Source: Nitrosomonas sp.
GTDB taxonomy: Bacteria; Pseudomonadota; Gammaproteobacteria; Burkholderiales; Nitrosomonadaceae
Direction: 5' to 3'
Assembly: GCA_017994575.1 (NCBI GenBank)
Contig: JAGOKN010000027.1
Coordinates: forward strand, 1 to 33,068
Length of the DNA: 33,068 nucleotides
The notes beneath the pieces were generated by a model. The model was not told where the DNA came from. It worked only from the letters and a program-made list of their open reading frames with translations, and searched no databases. The translations under genes and the position numbers were made by a program. Positions 6,119 through 15,730 of this stretch are shown here, in pieces; position 1 is the stretch's first letter; every line of letters starts with the position of its first letter.

Positions 6119-8221
6119 ATGTTAGTAAACACCCATCACCTCAATGCTTTGGCAATCAAATTGTGTATGACTGCAAGCTATCCATTGTTAAAAATAATAG
6201 CTAGCCTGAAATTCGTGGTCTTCGCGATTTTTTGCAGTTTCGCAAGTTTGGTGCTTGCTAATGGTAAGTCAGCTAATAATCAGTTTCTGGATCTCAGTCT
6301 GCAGGAATTGATGAACATTAAAGTGGTCAATGTGTCTTCAGTGTCCAGACATTCGCAAAAACTGACTGAAGTGGCCTCGGCTGTATTTGTGATCACGCAA
6401 GACGATATACGTCGATCCGGTGCGACCAGTATCCCGGATGCTCTGCGCATGGCACCCGGTGTGCAAGTTGAGCGTATCGGTACCGACAAATGGGCTGTCA
6501 GTATCCGTGGTTTCAATGGATTCTCTGCTGATAAGGTACAGGTGCTTATTGATGGACGTAGCGATTACTCCCCATTGATTGCAGGTACCTTGTGGGCGCA
6601 ACAGGATACGCTTATGGAAGATATCGAGCGTATCGAAATTATTCGTGGTCCTGCGGCAACAGTCTGGGGAACCAACGCAGTCAATGGCGTCATTAATGTC
6701 ATCACCAAAAACGCTGCCAGCACCCAAGGTGCGTTGCTGACAGCCGGCGGAGGCAGTTTTGAGCACGGTTTTGGAAGTGCCCGTTACGGCGGAAAGATTA
6801 ACGAAGATACGCCCTTTCGGATTTATGCCAAAGGATTTTCCCGCGATAACACGGTTTCCCTGTCAGGAGGGAATGCACATGATCAATGGCATTCGGTCAG
6901 AGGAGGATTTCGCCTGGATCATGCTCGTGGGATTGATCAGTTTACGCTACAAGGGGAGGGCTTCTTTAATGCTACCGGAAATACAACCTCTCAGAATTAT
7001 CCCATATCCAACCCTATACAAATAGGGACTCAAGAAGGCGGATATATGCGTTTCCGCTGGGACCGTGTTTTCTCGGATCAATCTTCGTTGATGTTCCAAG
7101 CCGCTTATGATCGCAATCATTTCCGATTGCTACCTATTATGGAGTACAAAGCTGAGAGTGTCGATATTGATTTTCAGCATCGCTTTCCACTGTTCGATAA
7201 ACATAATTTAATCTGGGGAGGTCACTATCGAGCCAATCATAACAAAGTGATCAATACTGAAATTATGCAGTTTAATCCACAGGAAAGAACCAATCATTTC
7301 TTTAGCGGTTTCATTCGTGACGAGGTTGCGCTGATACCAAAGCACTTATTGTTCTCGCTGGGTACTCGTGTCGATCACAACGATTTTACCGGTCTGGAGA
7401 TACAACCTAGCACGCGCTTAACGTGGGTTCCCAACAGCCAGAATTCAGTTTGGATAGCCATTTCACGTGCAGTGCGAACACCTTCGCGCACTGAACAAGA
7501 TGCTCGTGTTACCTATGGGAATTTAACGAATTTACTGGGAATGTCCAATCTGCCTGTTTCTATTCATGGCATATTGCAAGGCATTAATAGCTTTGATTCA
7601 GAAAAATTGCTGGCCTATGAATTAGGCTATCGCCATCAATTTTCCTCGCGGGCATCAATTGATATTGCCGGATTCGTTAACGATTACAGTAATCTACGTG
7701 ATTTTAGTTTTGGCGCATTAGCACTCAGTTCAGGATTACCGCAACAGCTGATACTGCCAATATTCCCTAACAACAAGGCTGCTGCGCTGACTTATGGGTT
7801 TGAAGTGGCGGCAGATTGGAAGCCGCTCGAGAAATGGCGATTACAGGGCAATTATAGCTATCTGAATATACACACTTCTCTCTCAAACGAATTATTTAGA
7901 AATTTTGATCCGACATCAGGTGGCGCGAGTAAAGTTAACCCTCAGCATCAATTATCCTTCCGCTCGAATTACGACATCACTGAAAAACTGGAACTGAATC
8001 TTTGGTTGCGTTACACCAGTAATATCTCATTTTATAATATTCCAAGCTATGCCGCGATGGACGCAAAACTGATATGGAAGCCGATGCGTAACGTCGAATT
8101 ATTTGCCGTGGGGCAAAATCTGTTGAGTGGGAGCCACCGGGAATTTGAGGCCGATACGCTATCTTCGGTTTCAACACTTATTCCTCGAGGGGTTTATGTG
8201 GGAGCGCAGTGGCGTTTCTAA
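6119..8221 (+). CDS. TonB-dependent outer-membrane receptor
   Basis: A 22-strand barrel receptor for TonB-driven uptake across the outer membrane, 700 residues. An N-terminal hydrophobic signal segment ends near LVLA-NG (about residue 48). The next part has LSLQELMNIKVVNVSSVSR, then the plug: VFVITQDDIRRSGATSIPDA, RMAPGVQV, IRGFNGF, VLIDGRS and the closing IERIEIIRGPAATVWGTNAV. The protein ends in WRF, the terminal aromatic expected for Bam-inserted barrels. This subfamily is often encoded beside YfiR-like proteins, as here. The substrate is unknown. The start at 6119 has no strong ribosome-binding site, and ATG at 6167 is an alternative giving a more typical signal peptide. Confidence 0.9.
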   Translation: MLVNTHHLNALAIKLCMTASYPLLKIIASLKFVVFAIFCSFASLVLANGKSANNQFLDLSLQELMNIKVVNVSSVSRHSQKLTEVASAVFVITQDDIRRSGATSIPDALRMAPGVQVERIGTDKWAVSIRGFNGFSADKVQVLIDGRSDYSPLIAGTLWAQQDTLMEDIERIEIIRGPAATVWGTNAVNGVINVITKNAASTQGALLTAGGGSFEHGFGSARYGGKINEDTPFRIYAKGFSRDNTVSLSGGNAHDQWHSVRGGFRLDHARGIDQFTLQGEGFFNATGNTTSQNYPISNPIQIGTQEGGYMRFRWDRVFSDQSSLMFQAAYDRNHFRLLPIMEYKAESVDIDFQHRFPLFDKHNLIWGGHYRANHNKVINTEIMQFNPQERTNHFFSGFIRDEVALIPKHLLFSLGTRVDHNDFTGLEIQPSTRLTWVPNSQNSVWIAISRAVRTPSRTEQDARVTYGNLTNLLGMSNLPVSIHGILQGINSFDSEKLLAYELGYRHQFSSRASIDIAGFVNDYSNLRDFSFGALALSSGLPQQLILPIFPNNKAAALTYGFEVAADWKPLEKWRLQGNYSYLNIHTSLSNELFRNFDPTSGGASKVNPQHQLSFRSNYDITEKLELNLWLRYTSNISFYNIPSYAAMDAKLIWKPMRNVELFAVGQNLLSGSHREFEADTLSSVSTLIPRGVYVGAQWRF

Positions 8222-8226
8222 CAGGA

Positions 8227-8808
8227 ATGATTAGATTGATTCTACTTAATAGACCAACTCGATCTGATGGATTCGTGAAACGAATTGTCTGTCATTGCGT
8301 ATTAGTCTTATACCTGAGTTTCAATTGCGCGCTGGTTCATTCAGCTGATCACGCTGAGGACAGTGTCGAATATCGAGTTAAAGTGGCTTTTGTTGCTAAC
8401 TTTATCGCATTTACCGATTGGCCGGATGACGCCCTGAAAACAATCGATCTTTGTATTTATGGGGAAGATTATTTCGGTGACAGCATTGATCAGTTACAAA
8501 ATAAACCCTATAACAATCGCCCAATCAGAGTGCGGCGCATTAGCGATCTTAGGAAACTGAATGAATGCCAGGTTGTTTTTATCTCTAAATCAAGCATGAG
8601 TAGTTTAGCGGTTATTTTAGATAGCCTGCAGAACAAACCCATTCTTACGCTTGCTGATAGCCCCAATGTAGCCGTCCAGGGAGTGATGATTAACATGAGC
8701 TTAAAAAACGAAAAAATTGTTTTTAAAGTTAATCTGAAAGTCGCGCGTGAATCCGGACTTTATATCAGTTCCCAGTTACTCCGGTTGGCTTCCCGTGTGT
8801 ACCAATAA
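8227..8808 (+). CDS. YfiR-family (DUF4154) periplasmic protein
   Basis: The mature part matches the YfiR/HmsC pattern: EYRVKVAFVANFIAFTDWPD near the N-terminus, LCIYGEDYFG, RPIRVRRISDLRKLNECQVV, a mid-domain PILTLADSPN, and the C-terminal GLYISSQLLRLASRVY. YfiR in Pseudomonas is a periplasmic repressor of the diguanylate cyclase YfiN; the role here is inferred only. A signal peptide RIVCHCVLVLYLSFNCALVHSA precedes it. The frame is open from a GTG at 8209 that overlaps the receptor gene. ATG 8227 lies five bases after the receptor stop, and GTG 8275 would give the most typical signal peptide, so the start is uncertain. It is surely co-transcribed with the receptor. Any third partner is cut off by the IS5 fragment 45 bases downstream. 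Confidence 0.85.
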   Translation: MIRLILLNRPTRSDGFVKRIVCHCVLVLYLSFNCALVHSADHAEDSVEYRVKVAFVANFIAFTDWPDDALKTIDLCIYGEDYFGDSIDQLQNKPYNNRPIRVRRISDLRKLNECQVVFISKSSMSSLAVILDSLQNKPILTLADSPNVAVQGVMINMSLKNEKIVFKVNLKVARESGLYISSQLLRLASRVYQ

Positions 8809-8853
8809 CGAAATAGCGAATGTTTGGCAAAGCTTGATGTTTATTTGGAATAA

Positions 8854-9231
8854 CCTCTGAACAACTTGCTGGATCTGCTCGATAAAGCAGATATTCGGCC
8901 AGGAACTCGTGTTCATGCTGACAAGGCGCATAGCAGCCAAAAACATCGCGCTGCGCTGAAATCACGCGGCATTAAAAACGGCATTCAGGATAAGGCCGCC
9001 AGGAATAATCCTTTGACGCGGCGGCAGTTACAACGCAACAGCCTGATTACGAAATCCCGTTACGTGGTAGAACGCACTTTTGGCAGTCAGGCACGTTGGT
9101 TCAATGCCAGAATCCTGCGTTACCGCGGATTGGCCAAAGCGCATGCCTGGCATATGCTGCTGGCTATGGCGTATAACCTGAAAAGGTTACCAAAACTCTT
9201 CGCCGACCACCGAATGATTACGCAAACATAG
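8854..9231 (+). pseudogene. IS5-family transposase, C-terminal fragment
   Basis: From about 8857 the frame reads LLDLLDKADIRPGTRVHADK and continues with GIKNGIQDKAARNNPL, SRYVVERTFGSQARWFNARI and AHAWHMLLAMAYNLKRLPKL, the C-terminal catalytic half of IS5-type DDE transposases including the glutamate of YVVERTFG. A stop at 8851 closes the frame upstream and the N-terminal half with the first catalytic residues is absent, so it cannot transpose by itself. It matches the part of the family that follows the fragment at 1686-1865. It lies 45 bases after the YfiR gene and presumably replaced whatever followed that gene. Confidence 0.85.
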
Positions 9232-9380
9232 GAATATTGCGCCCTCTTGAGCAGAAATCGCCGGTTGGGCGTAATAATCCCTGGCTCATTTGCGGAAAAT
9301 GGCTAAAAAATAATGGGTCTCTAAAAAAATTAAGACACAATTATACCAAAATGAGAAAGTCGCGGCATTTTGCAAAGGTC
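8854..9380 (+). mobile_element. Partial IS5-family element with probable right end
   Basis: The transposase fragment is followed by about 135 non-coding bases ending GCATTTTGCAAAGGTC (9365-9380), the expected right terminal repeat type (complement GACCTTTGCAAAATGC) of this IS group. The left end is missing. The exact outer boundary could extend one or two bases, since GGTCTC rather than GGTCAC would be the canonical end. Confidence 0.6.
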
Positions 9381-9490
9381 ACAACTTATATTTTTCTCAC
9401 TGAGCTTTGACGCCCATCATATAAGCCGTTTAGCATTCTGTTTTAAATTAACAAAATATCAGAAGAAGTATAGATTTTCTATAAATTAAA
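9232..9490. other. Intergenic region between IS5 remnant and NlpC/P60 gene
   Basis: The first ~150 bases belong to the IS5 right end. The rest (9381-9490) is AT-rich and shows no coding frame. I see no strong terminator for the convergent genes. Confidence 0.5.
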
Positions 9491-9985
9491 TCATATCCGA
9501 ACAGATTTCCAATAGTTAGATTTCCAATAAACATTATCTAACCGAGATATCGTGACACCTTTCTTTTGAGAAGCATGTAAGAATTTATTTTTTTCCAAAT
9601 AAATCCCCACGTGGTTTGAGTTTAAGCCTGTTCTAAAAAAGATCAAATCTCCAGCTTTTAAATCATCTCGCCTGACTTCTTTACCCAATCTTGACTGCAT
9701 TCCAGTTGTTCTAGGCAAATGCAACCCAAGCTTCGATTTAAATGTCAGATGCACAAAACCCGAACAATCAATTCCATGTTGACTCAATCCACCTCGTTTA
9801 TAGCGCACACCTTGCCAATCATAAAATTGTGAATAAAGTACGCTTTTAACGTGACTGGAGTCTGTTAATCTATTGGATTCAGTAGCTGATTCGAACTTAA
9901 TCGATTTTCTTTCCTGAACAGAGCTACAGCTTACCAGCAAGCTGATACCCAAGAAAATGATAAATTGAGTGAAATTCCTATTCAT
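9491..9985 (-). CDS. NlpC/P60 family lipoprotein, predicted cell-wall DL-endopeptidase (Spr/MepS-like)
   Basis: A 164-residue protein with a lipoprotein signal MNRNFTQFIIFLGISLLVSC, lipidated at C20, and an NlpC/P60 cysteine peptidase domain. The catalytic cysteine is C74 in GIDCSGFVHL, the first histidine H125 in NHVGIYL and the second H137 in FLHAS. Such enzymes cut peptide crosslinks in peptidoglycan. The ATG at 9985 is chosen because it gives a canonical lipobox signal; an in-frame TTG at 10012 would add nine residues. It is the last gene of the minus-strand chemotaxis run, 50 bases after cheB, which would fit local wall remodelling around flagella, but that link is inference. Confidence 0.88.
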   Translation of the reverse strand: MNRNFTQFIIFLGISLLVSCSSVQERKSIKFESATESNRLTDSSHVKSVLYSQFYDWQGVRYKRGGLSQHGIDCSGFVHLTFKSKLGLHLPRTTGMQSRLGKEVRRDDLKAGDLIFFRTGLNSNHVGIYLEKNKFLHASQKKGVTISRLDNVYWKSNYWKSVRI

Positions 9986-10035
9986 CGAGATATACTTTTT
10001 ATCTTCTTTCAAGTCAAAAAGTAATAAAATCTATG

Positions 10036-11115
10036 CTAGATTCGATTAGTGTGCTTGCCCATACCTGACAATTTAGACAAAACACATCTGGCCATATCGT
10101 TTAGAGACACTATTTCGTCTACCCCACCAGCTGCAATTGCTTCTTTAGGCATACCGAAAACAACACAACTTGCTTCGTCTTGAGCAAAATTATAAGCCCC
10201 TGCTTTGTGCATTTCCATCATCCCAGCAGCACCATCTTTACCCATGCCTGTCAGGATAACACCAATTGCATTTCTACCCGCACTATTGGCTGCTGATCGG
10301 AATAGTACATCAACAGACGGTCTATGTCGACTGACCAGCTCACCCTGATTTAACTCAGTCATATAGTTTGCACCGCTACGCCGAAGTAATAAATGTGAAT
10401 GGCCGGGCGCTATAAATGCATGACCTGGAAGCACTCTTTCTCCACCCTGCGCCTCAGCTACTGATATTCTACAAAGACTATTCAATCGATTAGCGAATGA
10501 TCTAGTAAATGTTTCAGGCATATGTTGTGTAATCAAAATACCCGGTGAATCTGGTGGCATCCGTATTAGAAACTCCTTTATTGCCTCCGTACCTCCGGTT
10601 GAAGCACCAACAATAATCAGTTTCTCTGTTGAAGCAACGCGATTACATACTGCCGGTAGTACCACATCAGCCGAAGCGCTTTTTGTAGCAAGAATAGGCA
10701 CATGCTTTTTGAGTTTTGCTGATTTTGCAATCCGAATCTTATTCGCAATCTCAACACCATATTCCTTCAGTCCTGACGCAATATCAATTTTTGGCTTAGC
10801 AACAAAATCAACCGCGCCCAACTCAAGCGCACGAAATGTTACATCCGAGCCTCTCTCGGTTAGAGTTGACACCATAACTACTGGCATTGGTCTTAATCTC
10901 ATTAGTTTTTCCAGAAAATCAAGCCCATCCATTTTCGGCATTTCAACATCCAGCGTCAACACATCAGGATTCATTTCGCGAATCATTTCACGCGCCACTA
11001 GTGGATCTGGCGCAGCTCCAATTGCTTCCATATCAGGTTGGCTATTAATAACTTCGCTCAATAGCTTACGTATTAAAGCTGAATCATCGACAACCAGAAC
11101 TCTAGTTTTTTTCAT
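10036..11115 (-). CDS. cheB: Chemotaxis response regulator protein-glutamate methylesterase/deamidase CheB
   Basis: Removes methyl groups from chemoreceptor glutamates, giving adaptation. The receiver domain (1-110) has [11 protein letters not shown], phospho-acceptor D56 in [11 protein letters not shown] and K108. The linker is about residues 112-165, and the CheB methylesterase domain follows with S172 in GASTGG, H198 in TQHMPE and D294 in TGMGKDGA, the full catalytic triad. The start is ATG 11115; a TTG at 11133 in frame would add six residues and is less likely. It follows cheD by 36 bases, in the usual cheR-cheD-cheB order. Confidence 0.96.
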   Translation of the reverse strand: MKKTRVLVVDDSALIRKLLSEVINSQPDMEAIGAAPDPLVAREMIREMNPDVLTLDVEMPKMDGLDFLEKLMRLRPMPVVMVSTLTERGSDVTFRALELGAVDFVAKPKIDIASGLKEYGVEIANKIRIAKSAKLKKHVPILATKSASADVVLPAVCNRVASTEKLIIVGASTGGTEAIKEFLIRMPPDSPGILITQHMPETFTRSFANRLNSLCRISVAEAQGGERVLPGHAFIAPGHSHLLLRRSGANYMTELNQGELVSRHRPSVDVLFRSAANSAGRNAIGVILTGMGKDGAAGMMEMHKAGAYNFAQDEASCVVFGMPKEAIAAGGVDEIVSLNDMARCVLSKLSGMGKHTNRI

Positions 11116-11151
11116 GATAAGTACCCAATTCAATTCAGAAAAAAAATCTCT

Positions 11152-11763
11152 TTAAGAAAACAATTCCACTTCTCCACCTGAATCAACCTTATGCAAACGC
11201 AATCTGTAATCTTTCTCACGTTGGGATACAGTCGTATTTCGCACATTCCGTAATTTTTTCACCATCACCTTATTATTTTTTGGAAAGAAATAAACTTTCC
11301 GTGGGAACACATCAACGAGATCTTGTGCAACCACTCTAATCTTCTCGAGCTGTAAAAATTTTAGAACAAAATCAGCATTTCTTTGCCCGACATTTGCTAC
11401 TGTCAATCCATCCAAAACATTTCCTCCACCAAATACTTTGGCTTCAAGATTGGATCGACGCGCTCCCAGTTTCAATAACTGATTTATCAGTATCTCCATT
11501 GCATAAGTCCCATAACGAGCTGTAGCATTCAATGGACTACCTGCATCCCCGCCTCCTTCTGGCAACATGAAGTGATTCATACCACCAATGCCACTTTGAC
11601 AATCACGAATACAAGCAGCCACACATGAACCAAGTACTGTCACCAGCATCATATCTTTGTCTGTAACATAGTATTCACCCGGCAACAATTTAACAGCCTG
11701 ATTATTGAAGTATTTATCAAAATAAAAGTTGGTTGCAACTTGATCATCGATGATCTCAGTCAT
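11152..11763 (-). CDS. cheD: Chemoreceptor glutamine deamidase CheD
   Basis: Deamidates receptor glutamines to glutamates so that they can be methylated. At 203 residues it has the family's catalytic cysteine C47 in VLGSCVAAC, the histidine H64 in GGMNHFMLP and the [13 protein letters not shown]...KVFGGGNVL block. It sits between cheR (four bases upstream) and cheB, so translational coupling with cheR is likely. No CheC partner gene is seen, as is usual for proteobacterial CheD. Confidence 0.95.
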   Translation of the reverse strand: MTEIIDDQVATNFYFDKYFNNQAVKLLPGEYYVTDKDMMLVTVLGSCVAACIRDCQSGIGGMNHFMLPEGGGDAGSPLNATARYGTYAMEILINQLLKLGARRSNLEAKVFGGGNVLDGLTVANVGQRNADFVLKFLQLEKIRVVAQDLVDVFPRKVYFFPKNNKVMVKKLRNVRNTTVSQREKDYRLRLHKVDSGGEVELFS

Positions 11764-11767
11764 GCTA

Positions 11768-12631
11768 TTACCTCAGTTTATTGGCTAACTCATACACAGT
11801 TTTCTCACGCAACTTAAATAAATCAACTGCATGCTGAAAGCTTTCGGAATGACCAGCAAACAACAAGCCATCTGGAGCTAATAACGGTACAAATCTCTTC
11901 AGAATTTTGTATTGAGTCGGCTTATCAAAATATATCATCACGTTACGACAAAATATCGCATCAAATGGACCGCGTATTGGCCAACTTTCATCCAACAGAT
12001 TCAGTTGTCGGAAAGTAATCATATTTCGGAGCTCTGGGCGTACTCTTGCTGAGCCCGCATGATGCCCTTTACCTTTTAAAAAAAATTGCTTAAGCCTTTC
12101 TTTAGGTATTTTTTCTAGTTTATCAAGCGAATAAACTCCCAATTGCGCTTTTGCAAGAACATTTGTATCCAGGTCGGTTGCCAGAATATGAACCGGTGGC
12201 GCAAATGTTTTGAAAGCCTGCACCATCGCCATAGCCATAGAATAAGGCTCTTCTCCCGTAGAAGACGCACTACACCAGAGTTGAATCTTTTTTTGATTTT
12301 CACGTTGTTCTACATGCTTCTCAAGGATGGGAAAGTGATGTTGCTCACGAAAAAAAGCCGTTAAATTAGTTGTTAAGGCATTTGTAAAAGCTTCCCATTC
12401 TTCCGATCTGCCACGCTCAAGGAAATTTAAATACTCATGAAAAGTATTAAAACCATTGGCACGCACACGCCGCGCAAGTCGGCTATAAACCATATTTTGT
12501 TTACTGGCAGAAAGTGAAATTCCTGCATGCTTATATATCAGCTTTTTAATACGCTCGAAATCAGATTGGGTGAACGTATATTCTCGCGTTCTGTTTTCAG
12601 AAGCATCTTCAATTCCTGAAGTCATTTCCAT
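11768..12631 (-). CDS. cheR: Chemotaxis protein methyltransferase CheR
   Basis: SAM-dependent methylation of receptor glutamates. The N-terminal helical CheR domain ([20 protein letters not shown]) is followed by the Rossmann domain with the SAM loop [13 protein letters not shown], an acidic binding residue in [10 protein letters not shown], and [21 protein letters not shown] is the conserved receptor-facing segment. ATG 12631 is chosen with a weak GGA upstream; ATG 12625 and TTG 12646 are in-frame alternatives. It opens a cheR-cheD-cheB group separated from cheW by about 200 non-coding bases. Confidence 0.95.
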   Translation of the reverse strand: MEMTSGIEDASENRTREYTFTQSDFERIKKLIYKHAGISLSASKQNMVYSRLARRVRANGFNTFHEYLNFLERGRSEEWEAFTNALTTNLTAFFREQHHFPILEKHVEQRENQKKIQLWCSASSTGEEPYSMAMAMVQAFKTFAPPVHILATDLDTNVLAKAQLGVYSLDKLEKIPKERLKQFFLKGKGHHAGSARVRPELRNMITFRQLNLLDESWPIRGPFDAIFCRNVMIYFDKPTQYKILKRFVPLLAPDGLLFAGHSESFQHAVDLFKLREKTVYELANKLR

Positions 12632-12837
12632 AGTATATCCATTCAAATAAGAGGAAATACTGCACTATTCCCATTAATCTTTTGTAGTGTTGCTACTCAT
12701 ATAAAATCCATCAAATTGAGTAGCTGAATTGATGCATTTTCCAATACACCGTCAGCGCTTGCGCCTACTACCATTTTTTAGTAGCAGCCGATCAGGTCGA
12801 TTTTCACCTACTCTTCACACTATTGCTCAGCGCTTCT
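12632..12837. other. Gap between cheW and cheR with two inverted repeats, no chemoreceptor gene
   Basis: In many betaproteobacterial che operons a methyl-accepting protein gene stands between cheW and cheR. Here only about 200 bases are present. Two potential stem-loops are visible: GCTACTCA pairing with TGAGTAGC across about 18 bases (near 12690-12725), and CTACTA pairing with TAGTAG around TTTTTT (near 12765-12785). These may be an intercistronic stability or attenuation structure. No residual receptor coding sequence was recognised on the minus strand. Confidence 0.5.
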
Positions 12838-13350
12838 TTAATTAATATTCCGCTCGATTAAGCCCATATCACTGCTGCTCATTAGCTTCTCAATATCAAT
12901 CAATATCAGCATGCGCTCATCGACTGTTCCCAATCCCATGATGTATTCGGTATCAATTACTGAACCAAATCCCGGTGCTGGGCGCATTTGATCCGCACCA
13001 AGACTAATGACATCAGAAACACCATCCACCACTATTCCCATGACACGTCCGGACACATTTAAAATAATTACCACGGTAAACTGGTCATAATCCGCGTTGC
13101 CCAACCTGAATTTGATCCGCATGTCGATAATCGGAACAATGATGCCACGCAGATTGACCACCCCTTTGATGAACTCCGGCGCATTGGCGATTTGTGTGAT
13201 CGAATCGTAGCCACGAATCTCTTGTACCTTGAGGATTTCTATCCCATACTCTTCTTCTCCCAACCTGAAGGTTAGAAATTCATTAGCTAAATGACTAGTT
13301 ATCGAATTTGATGGCGCAATTGTCCCAATCTTAGATTGCTCGTGCGGCAT
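12838..13350 (-). CDS. cheW: Chemotaxis coupling protein CheW
   Basis: Scaffold that links CheA to receptors. The CheW fold covers about residues 25-160 with [40 protein letters not shown] and the C-terminal ILIDIEKL. The ATG at 13350 (MPHEQSK) has GGGAG at an ideal distance, whereas the upstream in-frame ATG at 13365 has none. It lies 61 bases after cheA and is probably in the same operon. Confidence 0.94.
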   Translation of the reverse strand: MPHEQSKIGTIAPSNSITSHLANEFLTFRLGEEEYGIEILKVQEIRGYDSITQIANAPEFIKGVVNLRGIIVPIIDMRIKFRLGNADYDQFTVVIILNVSGRVMGIVVDGVSDVISLGADQMRPAPGFGSVIDTEYIMGLGTVDERMLILIDIEKLMSSSDMGLIERNIN

Positions 13351-13411
13351 AATATGCACTCCCATTATCTATTCGCGTGTACATGCAAAAGGAACAGCTC
13401 TTAACATTGAC

Positions 13412-15595
13412 TTATACCGCTTCTTGTTGTGATGCCATTACTAAAGCAGCAGTATCAAGAATAAGCGCCACCTTGCCATCACCCATTATCGTGGCGCCAG
13501 AAACACCCTGCACTCTCCGATAATTACTTTCAAGACTCTTAATAACTACCTGATGCTGTCCTATTAAATCGTCCACAAACAAAGCCGCTTTATACCCCTC
13601 AGCTTCCAGAATAACGAGAATTCCCTCATGAACTGCGGTCACATTTGGATGCAAGTTAAAAATCTCATGCAAGGCGATGACAGGCAAATATTCTCCGCGT
13701 ACTTGCACCACGCGCCCATGCCCACTAACAGTTTTGATATCAGCCGCAGCTGGTTGTAACGACTCAACAATATAATTAAGTGGAACGATGAACATTTGAT
13801 CACCAACAGCCACTGACAATCCATCAAGAATAGCCAGTGTTAATGGCAAGCGTATGGAAATGCGAGTCCCCACGCCCAATGCCGACTCAATATCAATCCG
13901 CCCACCCATGCCTTGTATATTTCGTTTCACAACATCCATACCAACGCCACGTCCAGACACATCAGTTACTGCCTCGGCTGTAGAAAAACCAGCTTCGAAA
14001 ATCAACAACCAAACTTCTTGATCAGTCATTCCGTCATGAATTGGCAAACCGCGTTCTCTCGCCGTAGCAAGAATCTTTCCACGATTCAGGCCCGCACCAT
14101 CATCGCTTACTTCAATGACAATACTGCCACCTTGATGAAATGCGCGTAGCGTAATCGTACCTTGCGCTGATTTACCTGCAGCCACTCGCTTCTCGGGTAT
14201 TTCTATACCATGATCCAGACTGTTTCTCACTAAATGAGTAAGCGGGTCGGCAATTTTCTCAATTAACCCCTTATCTAATTCTGTATTTTCACCAACTGTC
14301 TTCAATTCAACTCGTTTGTTCAATTTTGCTGCCAAATCACGAACAACTCGTGGATAACGACTAAACACGAAACTAATTGGCATCATGCGAATGGACATAA
14401 CAGATTCTTGCAAATCCCGGGTATTTCTTTCCAGTTGATTCATGCCACTATGCAGCTTCTCAAAAACTACCGGGTCAAACTGAGAAGCTGTTTGAGCAAG
14501 CATTGCCTGTGTAATTACTAATTCACCCACTAAATTAATCATTTGATCTACTTTCTCAATACTGACTCGTATTGAAGAAGCTTCGCTAGCTGGCGCTGCA
14601 GCACTGGCTTTCTTGGATGACTTATTAGATACAGCTTGATCATCATTTTTACCATTGCCTATACTCTTTGGTTGCAAGGAATTTTCAGTCGAATCCGATC
14701 CATCTAAATTCTTGGGCGCAGCCGGTGCTCCGGGAAAAAATCCATAACCTGGCTCAGTAGAAATATTGGTCGCCACAGACTCCGCTTCACCAACCGATGA
14801 TGCTGTTGCAGTGACATTCGAAATCAAGGTTTGGGCTTCACTCGCATTGACCTCGCTATTAACAGGCAAGTCTAATTCGATTTTCAGTTTTGCTGGATCG
14901 ACCACAAATGCCAGTGTTTCCCAAATATCTTCTTCACTTTTACTGGTGGTGAGTTTAAATTTACAAAACTCTTTTTCATCTGCTGAGACAACTTTTTCCA
15001 ATCTGCCTAGTTGCTGTAAATTAGCAAACAAGTTTTCCATAGCGGCACTATTAATGCCAATACTGGAAAATTCAATGCAGTATGTAAATCCAGATGCAAC
15101 TTCTACTGATGAAGAAGTTGCCGTTTCAGCTATCTCGCAAACCTGCTCGATTGGCATCAATTCACTTTTAGCATTTGAAACCAAATTCTCTTTCGCTGAC
15201 ACCTGTGTCTCATCACTTAGTCTCTTTAGCTCCTCGCAGACAGCAGCGGCAGCGGCAGGATCCGCCTGCCCCTCTCCACGATGTCCAGCTAACTGGCCTT
15301 TAATGATATCTCCAGCTTTTAAGAAAGCATCAACCATCTCGCTGCGCACCTCAAGCTCTCCTTTGCGCAATTTATCCAGCAATGTTTCCAACATATGCGT
15401 CATCTCCGTCATATCTGTAAAACCAAACGTACCCGCTCCACCTTTGATAGAATGCGCGGCACGAAATATAGCGTTTAAATCTTCCAAATCCGGTGAATTC
15501 ACATCAAGACGCAACAGACATGTTTCCATATCCGCAAGTAATTCTGAGGATTCCTCAAAAAATATTTCATAAAATTGTTCGAGATCTGTACTCAT
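13412..15595 (-). CDS. cheA: Chemotaxis sensor histidine kinase CheA
   Basis: A 727-residue cytoplasmic kinase of the chemoreceptor array. The order is Hpt/P1 (1-105) with phospho-acceptor H48 in AAHSIKGGAGTFGF; a divergent middle region (about 165-245) in the P2 position; a low-complexity Ser/Ala-rich linker; P3 dimerisation (VDQMINLVGELVITQAML); P4 ATPase with HLVRNSLDHGIE (N box), DDGAGLN (G1), FEAGFSTAE and GRGVGMDVV (G2); and P5 CheW-like (about 590-727). All boxes are intact. ATG 15595 gives the usual MSTDLEQFYEIFFEES start. It is flanked by cheY (135 bases upstream) and cheW. Confidence 0.97.
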   Translation of the reverse strand: MSTDLEQFYEIFFEESSELLADMETCLLRLDVNSPDLEDLNAIFRAAHSIKGGAGTFGFTDMTEMTHMLETLLDKLRKGELEVRSEMVDAFLKAGDIIKGQLAGHRGEGQADPAAAAAVCEELKRLSDETQVSAKENLVSNAKSELMPIEQVCEIAETATSSSVEVASGFTYCIEFSSIGINSAAMENLFANLQQLGRLEKVVSADEKEFCKFKLTTSKSEEDIWETLAFVVDPAKLKIELDLPVNSEVNASEAQTLISNVTATASSVGEAESVATNISTEPGYGFFPGAPAAPKNLDGSDSTENSLQPKSIGNGKNDDQAVSNKSSKKASAAAPASEASSIRVSIEKVDQMINLVGELVITQAMLAQTASQFDPVVFEKLHSGMNQLERNTRDLQESVMSIRMMPISFVFSRYPRVVRDLAAKLNKRVELKTVGENTELDKGLIEKIADPLTHLVRNSLDHGIEIPEKRVAAGKSAQGTITLRAFHQGGSIVIEVSDDGAGLNRGKILATARERGLPIHDGMTDQEVWLLIFEAGFSTAEAVTDVSGRGVGMDVVKRNIQGMGGRIDIESALGVGTRISIRLPLTLAILDGLSVAVGDQMFIVPLNYIVESLQPAAADIKTVSGHGRVVQVRGEYLPVIALHEIFNLHPNVTAVHEGILVILEAEGYKAALFVDDLIGQHQVVIKSLESNYRRVQGVSGATIMGDGKVALILDTAALVMASQQEAV

Positions 15596-15730
15596 AGGTA
15601 GCCCTATTTCAAGTTAAGTAATTAGCTTAGCACTTTAGAAAAACAAACTAATTAAGGAACAGAAGTGTAAAAATAATTTAATCTATGGAACTAATTGAAT
15701 GAGCCGCAATAGATTAATTCGCATAAAATA

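Noticed and set aside
12690-12785. Small open frame of about 25 codons in the cheW-cheR gap
   Set aside because: No ribosome-binding site and no recognisable homology; overlaps the stem-loops.
14766-15572. 268-residue open frame on the plus strand opposite cheA
   Set aside because: It is Ser/Ala-rich, has no recognisable domain and lies wholly antisense to the well-conserved N-terminal half of cheA; a shadow frame.
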